Origin: Atherinomorus stipes
Taxonomy: Eukaryota > Chordata > Actinopteri > Atheriniformes > Atherinidae
Assembly: GCA_023101725.1 (NCBI GenBank)
Contig: JALJCO010010476.1
Coordinates: 1,736,001 to 1,800,000, forward strand
Direction of reading: 5' to 3'
Length of the DNA: 64,000 bases
In this document: positions 48,701-58,549 of the stretch, piece by piece
Position numbering within the stretch: the first letter of the stretch is position 1
Layout: each line of letters opens with the position of its first letter
Made by a program: the position numbers and the translations under genes
Notes under the pieces: model-generated
The model's input: the letters and a program-made list of their open reading frames with translations, nothing else
Told to the model about the DNA's origin: nothing
The model's database searches: none

Positions 48701-51700
48701 TCTGCTGTAGTAAGGCTGTGATCAGGTGAGGTCCTTGTTTTCCTCTTAAGCTCATTTTGTGCTTTTGTTTCTCCTCTTTTTTACAAATAGTTGTTCCTGT
48801 TCATATGTCAGAAATATACTTGTTTAATTTACCATTAATAAAATACAAGTAAAATCATTCCTGGTTATTTCAAAGCTCAGATACGTTTGTTTCCAAGATT
48901 GTAGCATTTTTTTGTGTTGCATAGTTGAGTGTTTTAAAACATCAGCTTGCAAGTTGGCATCCTCTGTGAGTTAAAGTGGACTTGGCATGATCATCTCCTG
49001 TCATTTAATTCTTAATTTTGGCTACCTCTAGATTAGCTCTGCACCCATCATAACTTCAAATTGTTTGTAAATATTTTAGAGCAAGGGACAGCTTTCCCTT
49101 GGGGGTGAAAGTGACTTACTTGGGGGAAGTGTCATCTGATTGGTTAAATTCCTGGAGGGTTGCTGTGCGGCTGGGAGGGGATGATGATGGTTGTAAATGG
49201 ATACTGACCACAGAGTTCTGATGCCGAAGAGCTTGAATGCAGTGGGTACGGAAAGTATTCAGACCCCTTTCAAATTTCCACACTTTGTTTCATTGCACCC
49301 ATTTGCCAAAATCAAAAAAGTTCATTTTATTTCTCATTATTGTTCACTCAGCACCCCATCTTGACAAAAATAAATAAATTTAGAAAATTTTTGCAAATTT
49401 ATTAAAAAAGAAAAACTGAAATATCACATGGTCATAAGTATTCAGATCCTTTGCTCAGTACTGAGTAGAAGCACCCTTTTGAGCTAGTACAGCCATGAGT
49501 CTTCTTGGAAATGTTGCAAGTTTTACACACCTGGATTTGGGGATCTTCTGCCGTTCTTCCTTGCAGATCCTCTCCAGTTCTGTCAGGTTGGATGGTGAAC
49601 GGTGGTGGACAGCCATTTTCAGGTCTCTCCAGAAATGCTCAATTGGGTTTAAGTCAGGGGTCTGGCTGGACCAGTCAAGAATGGTCACAGAGTTGTTCCG
49701 AAGCCCCTCCTTTGTTATTTTAGCTGTGTGCTGAGGGTCATTGTCTTGTTGGAAGGTGAACCTTCGGCCCAGTCTGAGGTCCTGAGCACTCTGGAAGAGG
49801 TTTTCTTCCAGGATCTTTCTGTACTTGCCTTATTAATCTTTCTTTCAATTAAAACCAGTCATCCTGTCCCTGCAGCTGAAAAACACCCCCATAGCATGAT
49901 GCTGCCACCGCCGTGTTTCACTGTTGGGATTGTATTGGGCAGGTGATGAGCAGTGACTGGTTTTCTCCACACATGCCGCTTAGAATTAACTCCAGAAAGT
50001 TCAATTTTTGTCTCATCAGAACAGAAAATCTTATTTCTCACTAGTCTGGGAGTCCTTCATGTGTTTTTTGGCAAACTGTATGCAGGCTTTCATATGTTTT
50101 GCACTGAGAGGCTTCTGTCGGGCCACTCTGCCATAAAGCCCTGACTGGTGGAGGGCTGCAGTGATACTTGGCTTTGTGGAACTTTCTCCCATCTCCCTAC
50201 TGCATCTCTGGAGCTCAGCCACAGTGATCTTTGGGTTCTTCTTTACTCTCTCACCAAGGCTCTTCTCCCACAATTGCTCAGTTTGGCTGGACGGCCAGGT
50301 CAAGGAAGAGTTCTGATGGTCCCAAACTTCTCCCATTTTAGGACTATGAATGCCACGGTGCTCTTAGGAACCTTTAGTGCTGCAGAAATTCTTTTGTAAC
50401 CTCGGCCAGATCTGTGCCTCACCACAATTCTGTCTCTGAGCTCCTTGGGCAGTTCCTTCAACCTCATTTGCTCTGACATGCACTGTGAGCTGTAAGGTCT
50501 TATATAGACAGGTGTGTGCCTTTCCTCATCAAGTCCAATCAGTTTAATTCAACACAGCTGTACTCCAATGAAGGAGTAGAACCATCTCAAGGAGGATCAG
50601 AAGAAATGAACAGCCTGAGTTAAATATGAGTGTCATGGCAAAGGGTCTGAATACTTTTGATCATGTAATATTTCAGTTTTTCTTTTTTAATAAATTTGCA
50701 AAAATTTCTACATTTCTGTTTTTTTCTGTCAAGATGGGGTGCTGAGTGTACATTAATGACAAATAAAATGAACTTTTTTGATTTTAGCAAATAGGGGTTT
50801 GAATACTTTCCGTACCCACTGTATGTAAAGGCACGCATGACAGACTTTATCCTTTTTATTATGAGCCTAATAAGCATCAAAAAGATGAGGGAAGGGCAGG
50901 GATTATTAGAAATATGAACTCATCTGGAGCTCCATCAGATGTCCATGTTTTTTGTTAGAGATGCTTCAGTAAAATTCTTGCTTTCCATTTTCACAAAATG
51001 CTCCCAACAGGACAGCTAGCTCCATTAGGATCAGGAAGACTGCAGAAACACAATGTCTACATGATGAGGACGAAAAAATAAAACGTCTAATTCAATTACA
51101 ACTATAGTCACTGTCACTTAAGCAGCATAGAGTGCTGCAGCAGAAACTCTATTTGTTGTACTATGATGTGTTGTTAGGGGGATATTTTTATTTTTTTTTA
51201 AAGGTAGGGAGGTTATTATAATTGGAGTGCTGCTCACAATGTCCTCTTTTCCTTCTGAATTTCTTTCCCTTTTCTGCCTCATCATAAATATATTAAACTC
51301 CTCAGTAAATTTTTAACATTACCAGAAAATACATACAAAATATCAAGTGATAAAGCTTCCATGTTAATCTGTGTGACTGAAAGCAGAATATACTGGTTTG
51401 TTTTATTCATTGAGGCTTCAGTTGTAATGGGATAACACATATGAAAAGGAATAAAACAAATCATGGCTTGACAGACTGTTTCACAAGGTTGCATCAAACT
51501 TTGTCTTTAATTTTTTATTAGTACTACACTTTGAAACACATCTGCTGCATAATGCATCGGAAATACTTCAAGGTCTACTATATTTTTTGGACATTTTGAT
51601 GTTTAATGATGATTACAGTGAAGAGACGGAGGAAACTTTGTGGAAAAGCAGGTGTATAACATGCAGTAGATGTCCAGACTGAAGGGAATTTAACACTCAT

Positions 51701-54700
51701 CTAATGTGCTCAGCTTTCAATTTGTCCTAATTATTTGACTATATGATGCCCTCAGGCTATTTTTAGCTTTCATAAAGGTGACAGAAATGTAACTTTAAAA
51801 AAAATATATTATTTAATGTTTTCCAGTGAGATCGACAAAAACATTGATTGCATGACCAACCTGCGGAAGGACAAGTGGGTTGTTGAGGGGAAGCTTCGCA
51901 AGTGAGTACATGAGCCTTCTAAAGTGTCATTAGAAAGCTTGTGTGCTTATTTTAATGGAGGAGTCGCTCTGCTTCTCAGACTGAGGAGCATCCACGCCAA
52001 GACGACAGGAAAGAGAGACAGCTGTGCAAGGAGAGGACAACCATACCTTTGGCCCCCCAACTGTCAGAAACAAAAGCAAGAGGAAAGAAGGGGACAGCGA
52101 GGAAGAAGAGGACGAGGATGATGACAGCGAAGAGCAAGGGGACGATGATGATGAGGAGGAGGAGGAGGAAACTGGAGGAAAGAAAGGGAAGAAAGCAGAG
52201 ATCTGTGAAGAAGAGGTCAGAAGCATCATGGTGCTCTAATTGGAGTCAGTGTGATTCTTGTGGTAAATGTCAGCCGGTCCACTGGCCGCACAGTACAGTA
52301 ATGAGACCTTCTGTTACAGGATGACACTGCAAACTCAGCCAGCATCGAGGAACTGGAGAAACAGATCGAAAAGACATGCAAGGTAAATTAGACCCCATGA
52401 GATGTGCCATGTCTCCATTATGGACAGATTCATGGTTCATTCTCATATTCTCTCTTTTTCTTCAGCTGCAAAGTCAAATTAGACGGAAGCTGTTTGACTC
52501 GTCTCACTTGCTGCGCTCCATGATGATTGGTGAGGACCGATATAAGAGGCGTTACTGGGTCCTCCCACAGAGTGGTGGCATCTTTGTCGAAGGCATGGAG
52601 AGTGGTGAAGGTGCAAACCAAAACTGCTGTAGAGGTTTGAAATTTTAAAGTTTTTTTATCCCCCGTGCCAGAGCTGACATTACCTTCATGTTTCTTAGGC
52701 TATGAGGATGTGGTGGAGGGAGAAAGACAGAAGGCTGCCCAGATTATCCGAGTTAAAGAGGAGCAGCAGGAAGAGGCGAGAAAGCCAGTGGTGTCCATCC
52801 CAGCCCAAAGCACAGCCATTGATGAAACACCAGTGTGCCAACAAGACAATCTCTTCCTCCAAAAACCCAGCTCCTTATCTAAGCTCAGCAAGCTGCTGGA
52901 AGTAGCCAAAATGGCTCAAGATTCAGACCTCAGTGTTCAGAAGATTCATACTGCTGAAGTTCCTGCCACTGTGTTTTATCCCTCTTATCCTACCTCACAG
53001 ACAGATAAAACGGATGCTTCAGTATCATCTCTGCTCAGCGTCGCCCACCTCAAACACAGTCTCTGGATGACCCACGGCCCTAAATCCATCCTTCATTATG
53101 ACCAGCTGTCCAAGATATTGACTGAAAACAGCAGCGAATGGTTTAGCCTCCTGCCCCGCTCTCCCTGCGATGGGTCCTCTGTGACCTCTTGCTCCAGTCC
53201 TCCAGTTTCCTCCTCCTCTCCACAACCCATCTGGACCAAACCCCCCTCCTTCATCTTCCCTAATCCTTCAGCAACAGAAAGCTGCAACATCACAGCTGGA
53301 ATCAGCAGCAGCCAATCGCACACCCCCAAGGTTGGTGGATGGCAATAATTTGGTCTGTTTCAGCTGCAAAGATTGATTTATGTGTTTTTAAAGCTTGTCT
53401 ATCAATAATAATTCCATCTGGCATGGCCATATTTCCTTTGTTGCAATTGCGTATGAAACTCTCCAGAAAGTGTTTCTTGAAACTCTAAAATTGGAATTTG
53501 TGTAGATTTGTTTTCTGAGCATTCAATGTGTGCACATTTTTCCTCTCAGCAAGTAAAGTCTGGCATTCATCAGAGCAGACTGACACTGTCTGACGTGTTC
53601 TGCTCGGGAACAAGTCCCAGCCTGCCCATCTCTGGCACTTCTCTACCCTCCCAGCATGCAGAGGGTAATGGAAACAAGGTCCTCTGTCTGGCAGATACTA
53701 ACTCTGTCAACAAGAGTGAGACTCCAGAGCCCCAGAGTGACAAGCCCTCTTGTGCCTCATTCCCTGCTGCGGAGTCAGCCAGATCCCAGGACTACCCCTG
53801 TCCTCAACCTATTCCTGAGGGTAAGCCAGTCAGCACATGTCAGATGTGCTGGACAAAAGATATTCATTGCTCAGGAGAACACTGGAGTACATGCTGTGAT
53901 GATTGTCTGTCATACAACCTCTCTGCTTTGCTAAAACTAAAAGTGTGTGTGTGTGTTGGGGGTGGGGGGATTTGATAGTGACAGCAGCTGTTAAATATGT
54001 GCCATGCATATGTTGGCAGAGATGCTGCATGGCTGGTGGAGAGTATCAGACGTGGAGAACCTGCACGGTCTGGTGAAAGCCCTCCATAGTCGGGGCATCA
54101 GAGAGAAAGCCTTGCAGAAACAGATTCAGAAGCATTTGGAGCATGCAGCCCAACTCTGCGCCAGCAGCAAAGATGGTTTGTTCATATTTCTTCTTTCTTA
54201 AAGCCTAAATTAACACTGATTTACCACTGAAGCTGTGATAAAATAATATATGTTACAGTATATCAGTTTTGGCTGATAAATGAATTGCTTTCAGTTGTCT
54301 GAAATATTTCGACATATCTGTGGTGGCAGAATTTGAAGTGCCAGATTTGGAAAAGCAGGAGGTTAGCAGGGAGAAGCTGGAGACCTGGTGTGCTGAGCAG
54401 CAAGCCATGGAGGTGGACATCAGTCTGCTGCGGCAGGTGGAAGCTCTGGAGAAAAAAGTCATCTCTGCCAGCCTGCAGACCAAGGTACCAGGAATTCATT
54501 TCTCCCTCTTTAATCTGTTACAACACATCATTATCATGCGGTGATGGCCATATTTCACTAACGTCTCCTTCAGGGTTGGATGCCCCCTGATCCCCAGTCA
54601 AAAAGTAAGAATTTGGTCTATCATGAGCATAAGCTCTCCTCTTTGTTGGCTTTGGAGAACGAGGGTCAGAAAGAAACCAGCCTGGAGGAATTTGAGGGCT

Positions 54701-56593
54701 CTGTGGTGCGACGGCCCAACAATCCTCTTGACATAGCAGTCACCAGGCTGTCAGAGCTGGAGAAGAACATCGAGCGAAGGTACTTAAAGAGATCCTAAAG
54801 CCCCGATCTGAATCAGAACAGATGGCGTCTCCATTCCTGTTTGTTTTACATGCAAGCGCTCACTTCCTGTGCCCTTACAGCAACGAGGAGGACGTGGCTC
54901 CTGGGATGAGACTGTGGCATAAAGCTCTCGGTCAAGTCCGCAGCTCAGCCCAGCTCTCGCTCTGCATTCAGCAGCTTCAGAAGTCTATTGCTTGGGAACG
55001 AGCCATCATGAGAGTGGTTAGTGCAACTTGACTTCTCCCTTTCTTCGTCAGACATTTATTCTTCAAATATCTATTTTATAGATATCTATTTCAGGAGGGC
55101 TAATGTTGTAATAATTAGGTCATTTGATGTATTTGATTATTAGAAAATACATCAGCCATTAACAATTGTGCACAACTTGCATCAACTTTTTTTATTTTCT
55201 TGTAAAGTTTGCAAGTTTAGTTGTACAGCTTTGAGACTTCACTGTAATTTTATTTCTGTTCAACAAAAAGTTCATATGAAGGGAAAGTGATCGATATCTG
55301 GCATCTGCCACTTTAGATACCATTATTCATAACATTATCCAATATAAGTAACTGCTCAAAATTACATAAACCATCTCTTGCTGTCATGATATGCTGTATT
55401 TAGGTATGAATTTGTTCCTACGTTACGTGCAGCATATGTCACCCATTTGCTTCACATTTTGTTGTTTTCAGCACTGCCAACTCTGCCAAAAGGGAGATAA
55501 TGAAGAGCTGCTTTTGCTTTGTGATGGCTGTGACAAAGGCTGCCACACTTACTGCCACAACCCCAGGATCACCACAGTACCTGATGGAGACTGGTTTTGT
55601 CCTTTTTGTGTAGCTAAAGTACATCAGCATTCATTTTAGGCTATATATTTGTATCATTCACTCATTTATAGATTGATGGTACATTGCTTGTGTGTCTTCA
55701 TGGTCGTGTGTGTATTCTGTCATTCAGGAGAGTGATGAAACCCCTCACAGCAGGACACAACAAAGCCGGACAGCTGGAGGAGGAAAGAAATGTTGTGAGG
55801 TAAAACGCGACGGTAAGCCATCTGTAGTGGGAGAGCTCATCGGTGAAGAGGATGCCAGCAGCAACAACATGCTCAAGAGAAGTACAAAGGAGTTCAAAAA
55901 GAGGAAAGGAGACTATTGCTCCCAGGCAAGGAATGACAGCCCTGTTTCCTCTGCAAAAAAAGCCAAAACATCCAAGGACAACAACGGGCTGGCAATGTGC
56001 CGGTACGTACAAGCGCTGCATACTCATGCAAAAGAGCCGGTGGTGTTTATTTAGCTGTTTGACCTTGTTTAGAAAACACTGTCAGTCAGCTCCGGAGCAT
56101 CAGACAGTGATTTCTACACATTGTGAAACTATACTGAGATTTTATTTGCTGTAAGAAAAGCTCAGCTTTGGTGCCATTTTACTCCTCCAGAGTGCTGCTG
56201 GCTGAGCTGGAGGCCCATCAGGATGCGTGGCCCTTTCTCACACCGGTCAACCACAAAGCTGTCCCAGGATACAGAAAAGTCATCAAGAAGCCCATGGACT
56301 TCTCCACCATCAGAGAAAAGCTCACCAACAGCCTGTATGTGCTGCTTTCACATTGATGGTTTTCATCCGCATCTTTAGTGTTTACATTTACAAAACAATT
56401 ATTAACTCTTTTTCTTCTTTTCTTTCCGTTGATCGACAATTACAGGTACTTGAATCTGGAAACTTTCATTATTGACGTGAACTTGGTGTTTGATAACTGT
56501 GAAAAGTTTAATGAAGATGACTCTGAAATTGGACGAGCCGGACACAACATGAGGAGATTCTTTGACAAACGGTGGACTGAACTACTGCAGTGA
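31828..56593 (+). CDS. baz2b: Bromodomain adjacent to zinc finger protein 2B (37 coding exons)
   Basis: BAZ2B is a nuclear chromatin reader that partners ISWI ATPases through its DDT/WHIM region and binds histone H3 through its PHD finger and acetyl-lysine through its bromodomain. The protein deduced here has all the family modules in order and about 2,157 residues, close to the mammalian length (about 2,170, from memory). I joined 37 coding exons by GT-AG sites and phase; 34 keep phase exactly and three do not (34490-34623, 46615-46754, 51980-52215), giving apparent frameshifts. The start is the ATG at 31828 ([12 protein letters not shown], like MESGERL in mammals), two bases inside an exon that begins at an AG acceptor, so at least one upstream 5' non-coding exon must exist. 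The stop is TGA at 56591. Teleosts may have two baz2b copies; I cannot say which this is. Confidence 0.93.
33872..34291. mobile_element. TTAA-bounded MITE, family 1 (copy b), baz2b intron 2
   Basis: Left end TTAAAGGTAGAGTCCAGAGT, right end complemented TTAAAAGGCAGAGTCCAAAG, each with TTAA at the border. Interior blocks CCCTGGTTTTCCAAC and GCTCTGTCATTGGCTGGC are the inverse of those in 1304-1848, so this copy is in opposite orientation and about 125 bases shorter. It lies between baz2b coding exons 2 and 3. Confidence 0.8.
34730..35263. mobile_element. TTAA-bounded MITE, family 2 (copy a), baz2b intron 3
   Basis: Left end TTAAAGGTACAGTGTGTGAG, right end complemented TTAAAGGTACAGTATGTAAG. The 534-bp interior (ACTTCATATTCCAAGCACTG, GGTCTCAGGTGTAGCTATGA, CAGTGCTCTAACTCCCATTA, GATTACACATCAATAGAAAC) is repeated in the same orientation at 57661-58204 downstream of baz2b. 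It lies 106 bases after coding exon 3. Confidence 0.85.
36715..38713 (+). other. baz2b intron 6 with purine-rich tract
   Basis: About 2 kb of intron between coding exons 6 and 7. It has a T-run at 36931-36949 and a nearly pure A/G stretch at 37474-37676 (GAGGA, GAGAAGG units). Nothing in it has the splice phase needed for a further exon, apart from the short exon proposed at 38714. The stretch 38,150-38,640 looks unique, but I have no comparison to judge conservation. Confidence 0.6.
38714..39659 (+). CDS. baz2b: baz2b coding exons 7-9: acidic Ser-rich region
   Basis: Exons: 38714-38775, 38874-39235, 39381-39659 (residues about 487-721). Exon 7 is inferred: it reads [20 protein letters not shown], ends in phase 2 at a weak GTATTA donor, and is exactly what is needed to connect the phase-0 end of exon 6 with exon 8. 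Exon 8 includes [18 protein letters not shown] (mammalian HQPNGVIQSVIQEAPLAL) and ends in a run of Asp/Glu ([17 protein letters not shown]). Exon 9 continues the acidic-serine pattern ([16 protein letters not shown]). Exon 8 could start at 38874 or at a NAGNAG alternative 38877. Confidence 0.8.
40712..43251 (+). CDS. baz2b: baz2b coding exons 10-13: MBD/TAM domain
   Basis: Exons: 40712-40772, 41630-41738, 41911-42012, 43047-43251 (residues about 722-880). The domain opens with [20 protein letters not shown] and continues with [30 protein letters not shown] and [20 protein letters not shown], all near-identical to the mammalian BAZ2B MBD. In this TAM class of MBD, binding to methyl-CpG is weak or absent in known members. 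The following linker ([20 protein letters not shown]) differs: mammalian BAZ2B has GRP-core basic motifs there, and here the GRP core is gone. It then resumes conserved sequence at [11 protein letters not shown]. Confidence 0.93.
43490..46754 (+). CDS. baz2b: baz2b coding exons 14-21: charged helical region
   Basis: Exons: 43490-43582, 43658-43719, 43991-44056, 44824-44889, 45297-45341, 45486-45512, 45973-46038, 46615-46754 (residues about 880-1068). The translation is a long Lys/Arg/Glu-rich helix: [71 protein letters not shown], then a 9-residue microexon ELERHRLDM, then [20 protein letters not shown]. Such a helix precedes DDT domains in BAZ/ACF1 proteins. The last exon is 140 bases, one short of a multiple of three although both borders are phase 0; a 7-A run (46637-46643) is the probable lesion. 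Beyond it the frame [20 protein letters not shown] and [12 protein letters not shown] resumes. Confidence 0.9.
47213..47467 (+). CDS. baz2b: baz2b coding exon 22: DDT domain
   Basis: A single 255-base exon (85 codons) encodes [54 protein letters not shown] and [14 protein letters not shown] sequence (here [16 protein letters not shown]). These are the three helices of a DDT domain, the DNA-binding/ISWI-interacting module of BAZ and BPTF proteins. Compared with mammals the segment between helix 1 and 2 ([13 protein letters not shown]) has diverged. Both borders are phase 0. Acceptor is CTCACCAG, donor GTGAGT. Confidence 0.95.
47468..48501 (+). other. baz2b intron 22
   Basis: About 1 kb of intron with no recognised element. 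A 93-codon frame at 47943-48224 has no domain and no splice fit. Confidence 0.6.
48502..52610 (+). CDS. baz2b: baz2b coding exons 23-27: WHIM region
   Basis: Exons: 48502-48725, 51827-51901, 51980-52215, 52320-52382, 52466-52610 (residues about 1154-1401). Exons 23-24 encode [59 protein letters not shown] and VVEGKLRK, the WHIM1/2 motifs that with DDT contact the ISWI ATPase. Exon 25 starts [15 protein letters not shown] but then runs into a stop; the conserved continuation [20 protein letters not shown] and the acidic [20 protein letters not shown] is in the next frame. Exon 27 encodes [40 protein letters not shown], the WHIM3 block. The intron 48726-51826 contains a whole Tc1 element. Confidence 0.9.
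49240..50821 (-). mobile_element. Full-length Tc1-like transposon in baz2b intron
   Basis: Ends are CAGTGGGTACGGAAAGTATT on the left and its complement at 50802-50821. Each side also holds an inner repeat (AGTATTCAGATCCTTTGC at 49437-49454 and, complemented, AGTATTCAGACCCTTTGC at 50640-50657), the IR/DR organisation of fish Tc1 elements such as Sleeping Beauty. The element is 1,582 bp, the usual length. TA follows the right end; the left neighbour is TG, so one copy of the TA target has mutated. It sits between baz2b coding exons 23 and 24. Confidence 0.92.
49455..50479 (-). pseudogene. Tc1 transposase, inactivated
   Basis: Starting at the minus-strand ATG at 50479 the frame reads [20 protein letters not shown], an HTH region, then GRP-linker sequence interrupted by TGA at 50300-50302 where Arg is expected. 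A frame break occurs near 50243, after which [16 protein letters not shown] and [16 protein letters not shown] follow; a second break is near 50040. The catalytic motifs remain visible: [20 protein letters not shown] and [10 protein letters not shown]. Total span fits the usual 340 residues. With a stop and at least two frameshifts this copy cannot encode an active enzyme. Confidence 0.9.
52699..53820 (+). CDS. baz2b: baz2b coding exons 28-29: linker before PHD
   Basis: Exons: 52699-53330 and 53550-53820 (residues about 1401-1702). The first encodes a Glu/Lys-rich start ([20 protein letters not shown]), the conserved block [31 protein letters not shown] (mammalian WFSLLPRTPCD) and a Ser/Pro-rich stretch. 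The second is Ser/Pro-rich with [16 protein letters not shown] (mammalian SSKSESPVPQNEKATS) and ends CPQPIPE, matching SPKPIPE. No enzyme or fold is known in this linker. Confidence 0.9.
54020..55016 (+). CDS. baz2b: baz2b coding exons 30-33: conserved C-terminal helices
   Basis: Exons: 54020-54175, 54330-54484, 54574-54779, 54881-55016 (residues about 1702-1919). Conserved pieces are [100 protein letters not shown] and [19 protein letters not shown]. They align throughout with mammalian BAZ2B (for instance [39 protein letters not shown]). This block joins the WHIM region to the PHD finger; its function is poorly known. Confidence 0.93.
55472..55618 (+). CDS. baz2b: baz2b coding exon 34: PHD finger
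   Basis: One 147-base exon encodes a complete Cys4-His-Cys3 PHD finger: CQLC, CDGC, HTYC and CPFC supply the zinc ligands, with [20 protein letters not shown] and PDGDWFC between. The acidic and LLLCDGC positions are those that hold the unmodified histone H3 N-terminus in BAZ2 PHD fingers. The exon begins with His where the mammalian protein has Tyr (YCQIC). Both borders are phase 0. Confidence 0.96.
55728..56002 (+). CDS. baz2b: baz2b coding exon 35: basic linker PHD to bromodomain
   Basis: The exon reads [20 protein letters not shown] and further on [15 protein letters not shown] and [17 protein letters not shown]. It is Lys/Ser-rich like the mammalian linker (NKDLKKRKMEEN, KKPKRDDSKDLALC). 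It ends in phase 2 at GTACGT. Confidence 0.93.
56191..56593 (+). CDS. baz2b: baz2b coding exons 36-37: bromodomain and stop
   Basis: Exons: 56191-56334 and 56446-56593 (residues about 2060-2156). Sequence [20 protein letters not shown] contains the WPF shelf; [16 protein letters not shown] is the conserved PMD/STIREKL block; [20 protein letters not shown] contains FNEDDS, whose Asn is the acetyl-lysine anchor in bromodomains. The protein ends [11 protein letters not shown] and TGA. No key bromodomain residue is missing, which supports a functional C-terminus. Confidence 0.96.
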
Positions 56594-56698
56594 AAAAGAA
56601 AATCCAGCGTGGAAACTACTATCAACATATCAGACTCATTTTTTCCTCTTCAGACTTTATTCTTCATCAGTTTTGACTCAAAATCAGTTCACAGATCA

Positions 56699-56704
56699 AA
56701 TAAA
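56699..56704 (+). terminator. Candidate proximal poly(A) signal of baz2b
   Basis: AATAAA occurs 106 bases after the stop codon. It would give a very short 3' UTR. Which signal is used cannot be told from the sequence. Confidence 0.4.
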
Positions 56705-57557
56705 ACTGGTGTGAAGCATTAAAGGACAGACTCGTGGTCCATCTACTGGAGGAGAAAACACACATCAGATGTCTTCAAGTGCAATACTGTTTTTATTTAT
56801 TTAAAAGGCACATACTATTCAACTCATTGTTTTATTTGGAAATCAGTAATTTCCACTGTGGGAACATAATTATTTGTAATAAGTACTACATTACAGCTTT
56901 TCTTGTGTTTTTATTTATTATTTGAGTATTTATCAGTGGTCTTTCTAAGAAAAAGGGAAGAGTGATACAATGTAAAAAAGAAAAAAAAAAGAATTTTGTT
57001 TTCTGGACTGTTAAGTAAGGCAGCAAGAATTATTTACAGCTGACTGCTTCCAGCAGGACTACTGTTCATCTCCATTACAATTCCATGTGTTATGTATAAA
57101 AAGGCTTCCTGAAACGTGAAGAGTTAATTGTAACTATAAAGTCTTAATAATTACATGTATAGTGTGAACTCAGAGCACAGCTTTGATGAATACTGTCAGT
57201 GCATAAAGATGATTGTAGCACTTAATGTCGGAATCTCCTCTTTAAACTCCTCCCAAGTTTTGCAGTGCCTGACCTCTGACTTCTGCAGTGTGTACTCTGT
57301 GTATCCTGAGTGAAATATAGGAAACATTGGCACAGCCCTTCCCTCTGACCTGAGGTGGTGCATATTGCAGTGTGACTGACCTCCAGGCGTTAACTTGTTT
57401 TTCTGTGAACAGAAATGAGACCCGCACAGCTGGAAGTCAGATATGATCCACAGGAGGTGCTTAAGTCAGAAGACTTGAATTAACTTTAAGTTATTAGGAA
57501 TACTGTGAAGGGTGGTGACTTTTGTAGTATTATTTTTAAAAGTGGATGTCTAAATAG

Positions 57558-57563
57558 AATAAA
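57558..57563 (+). terminator. Candidate distal poly(A) signal of baz2b
   Basis: AATAAA lies about 965 bases after the stop, in unique AT-rich DNA and followed by a GT-rich stretch (TGATCTCAGTCGTTTCCCTT then TTTGTTTC). It precedes the MITE at 57661, which would then be intergenic. Confidence 0.45.
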
Positions 57564-57660
57564 CTTGATTTCACATGTACACTGATCTCAGTCGTTTCCC
57601 TTTGTTTCTTTAATTGTTATTGGTCTTGGAGTAGTTAATTTGGCTTTAGTTCTGTCACAA

Positions 57661-58204
57661 CTTGGCGTACAGTATGTACAAATTACTGGCATTGACAGTG
57701 GTCAAGTTGGGTATTTGAAAGAAAAGATGTTTTCTTTCAAATGACTTCATATTCCAAGCACTATTGTGAATGTATGGTGGCTGTTAGTGGCCAAAATTCT
57801 CCCAGACATAAAGATGTTTCATCTGTGAGTGGATCCAGTGGTCTCAGGCGTGGCTACAACTGTACTGTGAGTAACTACTTTTAGCATCTTTTAAACCATA
57901 CTTATCCCCAACAGTGCTCTAACTCCCATTAAATAAAGCTGGTTCAGCATTTTTAAAGTTCAGAGGGTTCCTACATCACACAAATTGTTTTGTCCGTTCA
58001 GTGACATCACAGTGAAACAAATATGGCAGACTCCATTTGTGCATTGCCCAGCAGGTAGATAAAAAATGACTCATTCTAAGAAAATAAACATATAACAGCT
58101 ATTCTAGTGCAGCGATTACACATCAATAGAAACACAGTTTTGAATTATATATAACATTTTCTGCCATTGACCTTTGATTTTTTTTTTACATACTGTACCT
58201 TTAA
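57661..58204. mobile_element. TTAA-type MITE, family 2 (copy b), between baz2b and wdsub1
   Basis: Same family and orientation as 34730-35263: shared blocks are ATGTTTTCTTTCAAATGACT, CAACAGTGCTCTAACTCCC and GATTACACATCAATAGAAAC. The right end ACATACTGTACCTTTAA is intact with TTAA at 58201-58204; the left end has decayed (GGCGTACAGTATGTACAAAT). It ends about 350 bases before the wdsub1 start codon. Confidence 0.85.
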
Positions 58205-58549
58205 GTATAGCTGAAACTCGAGCAGTTTAAACCTAGAACCTCGTGTGCTTAATTGTTTAACCCAAGGCAATAAAACCCATTACATAAAGATGACCAAACT
58301 ATGAGCACTGTAAGGCAATAACCGCGTCACATGATTGATAACAGCTGCGGGAGATAAACGGCTTATTGCTTTGAGAAACTCTTCCTGACAGCAGGAGCGA
58401 CATTTTCGCAGCTTCTTGGTGAGAAGACAGCAGGCAGGACAGTCTCAGTCGGTGTTGGTCAGCTGCTCTCTGTTTGGAATATTTTAGCATTTTGCGCCAC
58501 CTTGTGAGCGAACCTGCTCCCTCAGCCGAGCCAACACATCTGTCCCAAG
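58205..58549 (+). promoter_or_regulatory. Presumed wdsub1 promoter and 5' UTR
   Basis: This is the only unique sequence between the MITE and the wdsub1 ATG, so the core promoter and start of transcription most likely lie here. GC content rises toward the ATG. No TATA box or other firm element is claimed. Confidence 0.4.

Larger units (their letters stand above)
48726..51826 (+). other. baz2b intron 23
   Basis: The 3.1 kb intron owes half its length to the Tc1 element at 49240-50821. The rest (48726-49239 and 50822-51826) is AT-rich and shows no exon. Confidence 0.7.

Noticed and set aside
49495..50399. Several plus-strand ORFs of 72-83 codons
   Set aside because: They are antisense shadows of the Tc1 transposase pseudogene.
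51930..52229. 99-codon Ser-rich minus-strand frame
   Set aside because: It is the antisense of the acidic part of baz2b exon 25.
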